This document shows positions 38,349 to 40,058 of a stretch of 40,058 nt of DNA, one piece after another. The DNA is taken from positions 98,205 to 138,262 of the forward strand of contig RQSC01000005.1 in NCBI GenBank assembly GCA_013416795.1, given 5' to 3'. Under the pieces are notes generated by a model, which worked only from the letters and a program-made list of their open reading frames with translations, was not told the origin of the DNA and did not search any database. The translations under genes and the position numbers were made by a program. Every line of letters starts with the position of its first letter. Position 1 is the stretch's first letter. This stretch comes from Prasinococcaceae sp. CCMP 1430. Taxonomy: Eukaryota; Prasinodermophyta; Palmophyllophyceae; Prasinococcales; Prasinococcaceae.

Positions 38349-40058
38349 CTACCGCCGCGCCCGCCTCTTTTTTGCGGTCATTCGCTTCTTGGCTAGCCGC
38401 CGCCTTCGCTCCTCCTCCTTGGCGCGCGCGCACTTGCCGTGGGTCCGAACCTCGCGCATCATCTCCGCCTGAAAGGGCAAAAAGAATTCGCCGAGCTCTT
38501 TGCGTAGATCGTCGCTCAGCTCTTTGTTGTCGTAGCTCGCGGTCGCGTAGATGCCACCATTGATCGTCGAGAGTCCCGTTGCTTCCGCGCGCTTGATTTG
38601 CCCCTTATCTTTGATACCCACGTTGGCAGCGAGCATGCGCACCGTGCGGCTGTAGTTTGCGTGCGTTGACTCGAGAGAGTACAGCGATACAGACTCGCAT
38701 GGGAATCGACTCGTCCACTCGCGCGCGTACAGATAGTAAAGGGAGTGCAAGACAGGCGAGTAGTACGGGGCTGACGGCCCCCTCTGAGAGCTCGCGCACG
38801 TCGGCGCTCGCGTCACATTCGCACGGCCACCCGCCGAGGAATCGTCCGCGCGCAGCGCCACTCGCTCGCTGAGCATATGCTCGGCGACGCGCTCGGAGCG
38901 CTTCACACACTTCCTGAGCTGGTCCCACGTGGAGGCAGGCGTGAGCTTGCACTCGTCGCGCGCGACTTCGAGCAGCCTCCTCAGCATCACCTCGGAAGTG
39001 AGTTCAGCACACGCCGGGCTGGCGCCCTGCACGAGCGGCACCGAGACGTCTCGCGGGCGAGAGGCGAGGGCAGCCTGGTCGACGTCACTGCAGAGCACGT
39101 CGTAGCAGCGATGCGTGTACCACATTGTGTGATGCGAGTGGGCGCGCGCGACGGGATCTCGCACTGAAATGAGCACATGCGCGCGGGGGAAGAGCGCGCG
39201 CATGAGCTCGGCGGTGCACGGCGCCTTCCTTCCAGAGCCGTACAAGGGGCTGAACTCGAAGACGCGCCGCCCGCACTCGCCACCGCCACGGAGCGCGTCG
39301 TCGGCGCCGCGCTCGCCGCGCACGCTCTGCAGGTAGTCGCGTCGCAGCTCATCGCGCAGCGCCAGCGCCCGCTCAGCAGTGCCCGCCGCCTCCTCGACGG
39401 TGCTGTTGAGCTCCGATTCGCTGATCCCCCACATGCCGCGGCCCCCGCCCGCCGACATCACAGGCGCGAAGTTGGCCATCCTTTTCTGCAGCTCGCGTCT
39501 ATCCTCCTCGTGGCCGGCGTATTCCATCGCGTGCGCCAGCGAGGTCCCCTCCCAGTCGAAATTGACCTCCTTCGTCGTAGGGCCGCACGCGCGCGGCGCG
39601 AGCTGTCGCATGATGGTGTCGAGCTCGGTGGTCCCCGCTTTGAAGAATCCCACGCCGACGACCAGCTCCACGTCGGCCGCGCCCTCATCAGCCTCCGTCG
39701 TCAGGTCCTTTCTGAGCACATTCGCGAGCGCGCACGCTGCCTGCGGCCCGGGATGGCGCCCCGGACCAGACGTAGCGCCGCCCGCGCCGCCGGCGCCAGC
39801 GCTGTCATTTCCGTCGCCCCCGCGCCCGCCCGATGCCCGTCCCTGTCCCTCGAACGTGCCCGCATCAGCGATGGCGCCGAGAGCGCGCGCGCGCGTGAGC
39901 GCGCGGGCGAAGCCCATCCCCGGGTCGTTGCCTTGTCTCACAGGCACGATCATTGCAAGCATCGCGACGCCGAGGAGGGAGGCGCCGACGATGGCCACGC
40001 CCACGAGGAGGCGCGCTCGGCAGCGGCGCGCCCCCGCCGCCGCCGCCGCCGCGCTGGC
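38349..40058 (-). CDS. Sulfotransferase, type II membrane (5' end outside window)
   Basis: At least 569 codons are visible. The frame stays open to the right edge without an ATG, so the true start lies beyond position 40058. The N-terminus visible here has a basic stretch (RRCRARLL) and a TM helix (GVAIVGASLLGVAMLAMIV), then a Gly/Ala-rich stem, the layout of Golgi type II enzymes. The PAPS-binding loop is VVGVGFFKAGTTELDTIM (Lys codon near 39641), matching the 5'-phosphosulfate loop with its catalytic-type Lys. ALFPRAHVLISVRDPVARAHS is the 3'-phosphate site. These mark the carbohydrate sulfotransferase superfamily (heparan or chondroitin sulfotransferase-like). It should transfer sulfate from PAPS to a glycan. 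NxS/T sequons are present. The tail ends in a highly basic run (RRRRLAKKRMTAKKRRARR). The exact acceptor is unknown. Confidence 0.88.
   Translation of the reverse strand, partial: ASAAAAAAGARRCRARLLVGVAIVGASLLGVAMLAMIVPVRQGNDPGMGFARALTRARALGAIADAGTFEGQGRASGGRGGDGNDSAGAGGAGGATSGPGRHPGPQAACALANVLRKDLTTEADEGAADVELVVGVGFFKAGTTELDTIMRQLAPRACGPTTKEVNFDWEGTSLAHAMEYAGHEEDRRELQKRMANFAPVMSAGGGRGMWGISESELNSTVEEAAGTAERALALRDELRRDYLQSVRGERGADDALRGGGECGRRVFEFSPLYGSGRKAPCTAELMRALFPRAHVLISVRDPVARAHSHHTMWYTHRCYDVLCSDVDQAALASRPRDVSVPLVQGASPACAELTSEVMLRRLLEVARDECKLTPASTWDQLRKCVKRSERVAEHMLSERVALRADDSSAGGRANVTRAPTCASSQRGPSAPYYSPVLHSLYYLYAREWTSRFPCESVSLYSLESTHANYSRTVRMLAANVGIKDKGQIKRAEATGLSTINGGIYATASYDNKELSDDLRKELGEFFLPFQAEMMREVRTHGKCARAKEEERRRRLAKKRMTAKKRRARR

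Noticed and set aside
1-40058. CRISPR arrays, tRNA or rRNA genes, viral or insertion-sequence elements
   Set aside because: I saw no direct-repeat/spacer pattern, no cloverleaf I could support, no ribosomal RNA sequence, and no transposase, integrase or viral protein. A covariance-model scan would be needed to exclude small RNA genes.

Overview
This is a GC-rich nuclear window from a eukaryote, most likely a unicellular alga. Most genes are cut by short GT-AG introns of about 80-400 bp. They sit on both strands with no operon logic, and many products have purely eukaryotic architectures: an ankyrin-DHHC acyltransferase, a bromodomain/DDT/PHD protein, TMEM43, a Patched-like protein and a receptor cyclase. 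A Ser-Pro-Pro-rich (extensin-like) cell-surface protein and a plant-type GH3 glycosidase point to phytoplankton. A haptophyte (for example Pavlovophyceae) is my best guess, but the sequence alone does not prove it.

Layout. 0.1-2.8 kb (+): class 3 lipase in three exons. 3.2-4.9 kb (-): alpha/beta hydrolase in two exons, convergent with the lipase. 5.7-11.5 kb (+): very large transmembrane receptor with Cache-like sensor region, EGF-like module, TM helix, kinase and guanylyl cyclase. 12.2-15.2 kb (+): surface protein with two sets of seven FG-GAP repeats, proline-rich linker and stalk, and a GPI-type tail. 15.2-17.3 kb: no confident gene, containing a 756-base assembly gap (15580-16335). 17.3-18.9 kb (-): DED1/DDX3-type DEAD-box helicase. 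19.5-22.6 kb (-): bromodomain-DDT-PHD chromatin protein. 22.7-23.1 kb: AT-richer tandem repeat. 23.4-25.3 kb (+): TMEM43 family protein in three exons. 25.5-27.6 kb (+): ankyrin-DHYC palmitoyltransferase. 27.8-30.4 kb (-): GH3 beta-xylosidase-like enzyme. 31.3-34.2 kb (+): Patched/NPC1-like RND protein. 34.4-36.3 kb (-): Rieske oxygenase of the Neverland/DAF-36 (cholesterol 7-desaturase) type. 36.9-38.3 kb (-): poorly resolved multi-exon candidate with one armadillo-like segment. 38.3 kb to the right edge (-): sulfotransferase, 5' end outside the window.

The genes do not form one pathway. Two themes recur. One is sensing and cell-surface biology: the receptor cyclase next to the twin-propeller protein, with a sulfotransferase and a secreted glycosidase further along. 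The other is membrane lipid handling: lipase, TMEM43, acyltransferase, and a Patched-like protein 200 bp from a sterol-type Rieske oxygenase. The most unusual items are the receptor cyclase, which keeps an apparently catalytic kinase domain, and the 7+7 repeat surface protein. All exon boundaries were chosen by eye from GT/AG sites, phase and protein continuity, and need transcript support.
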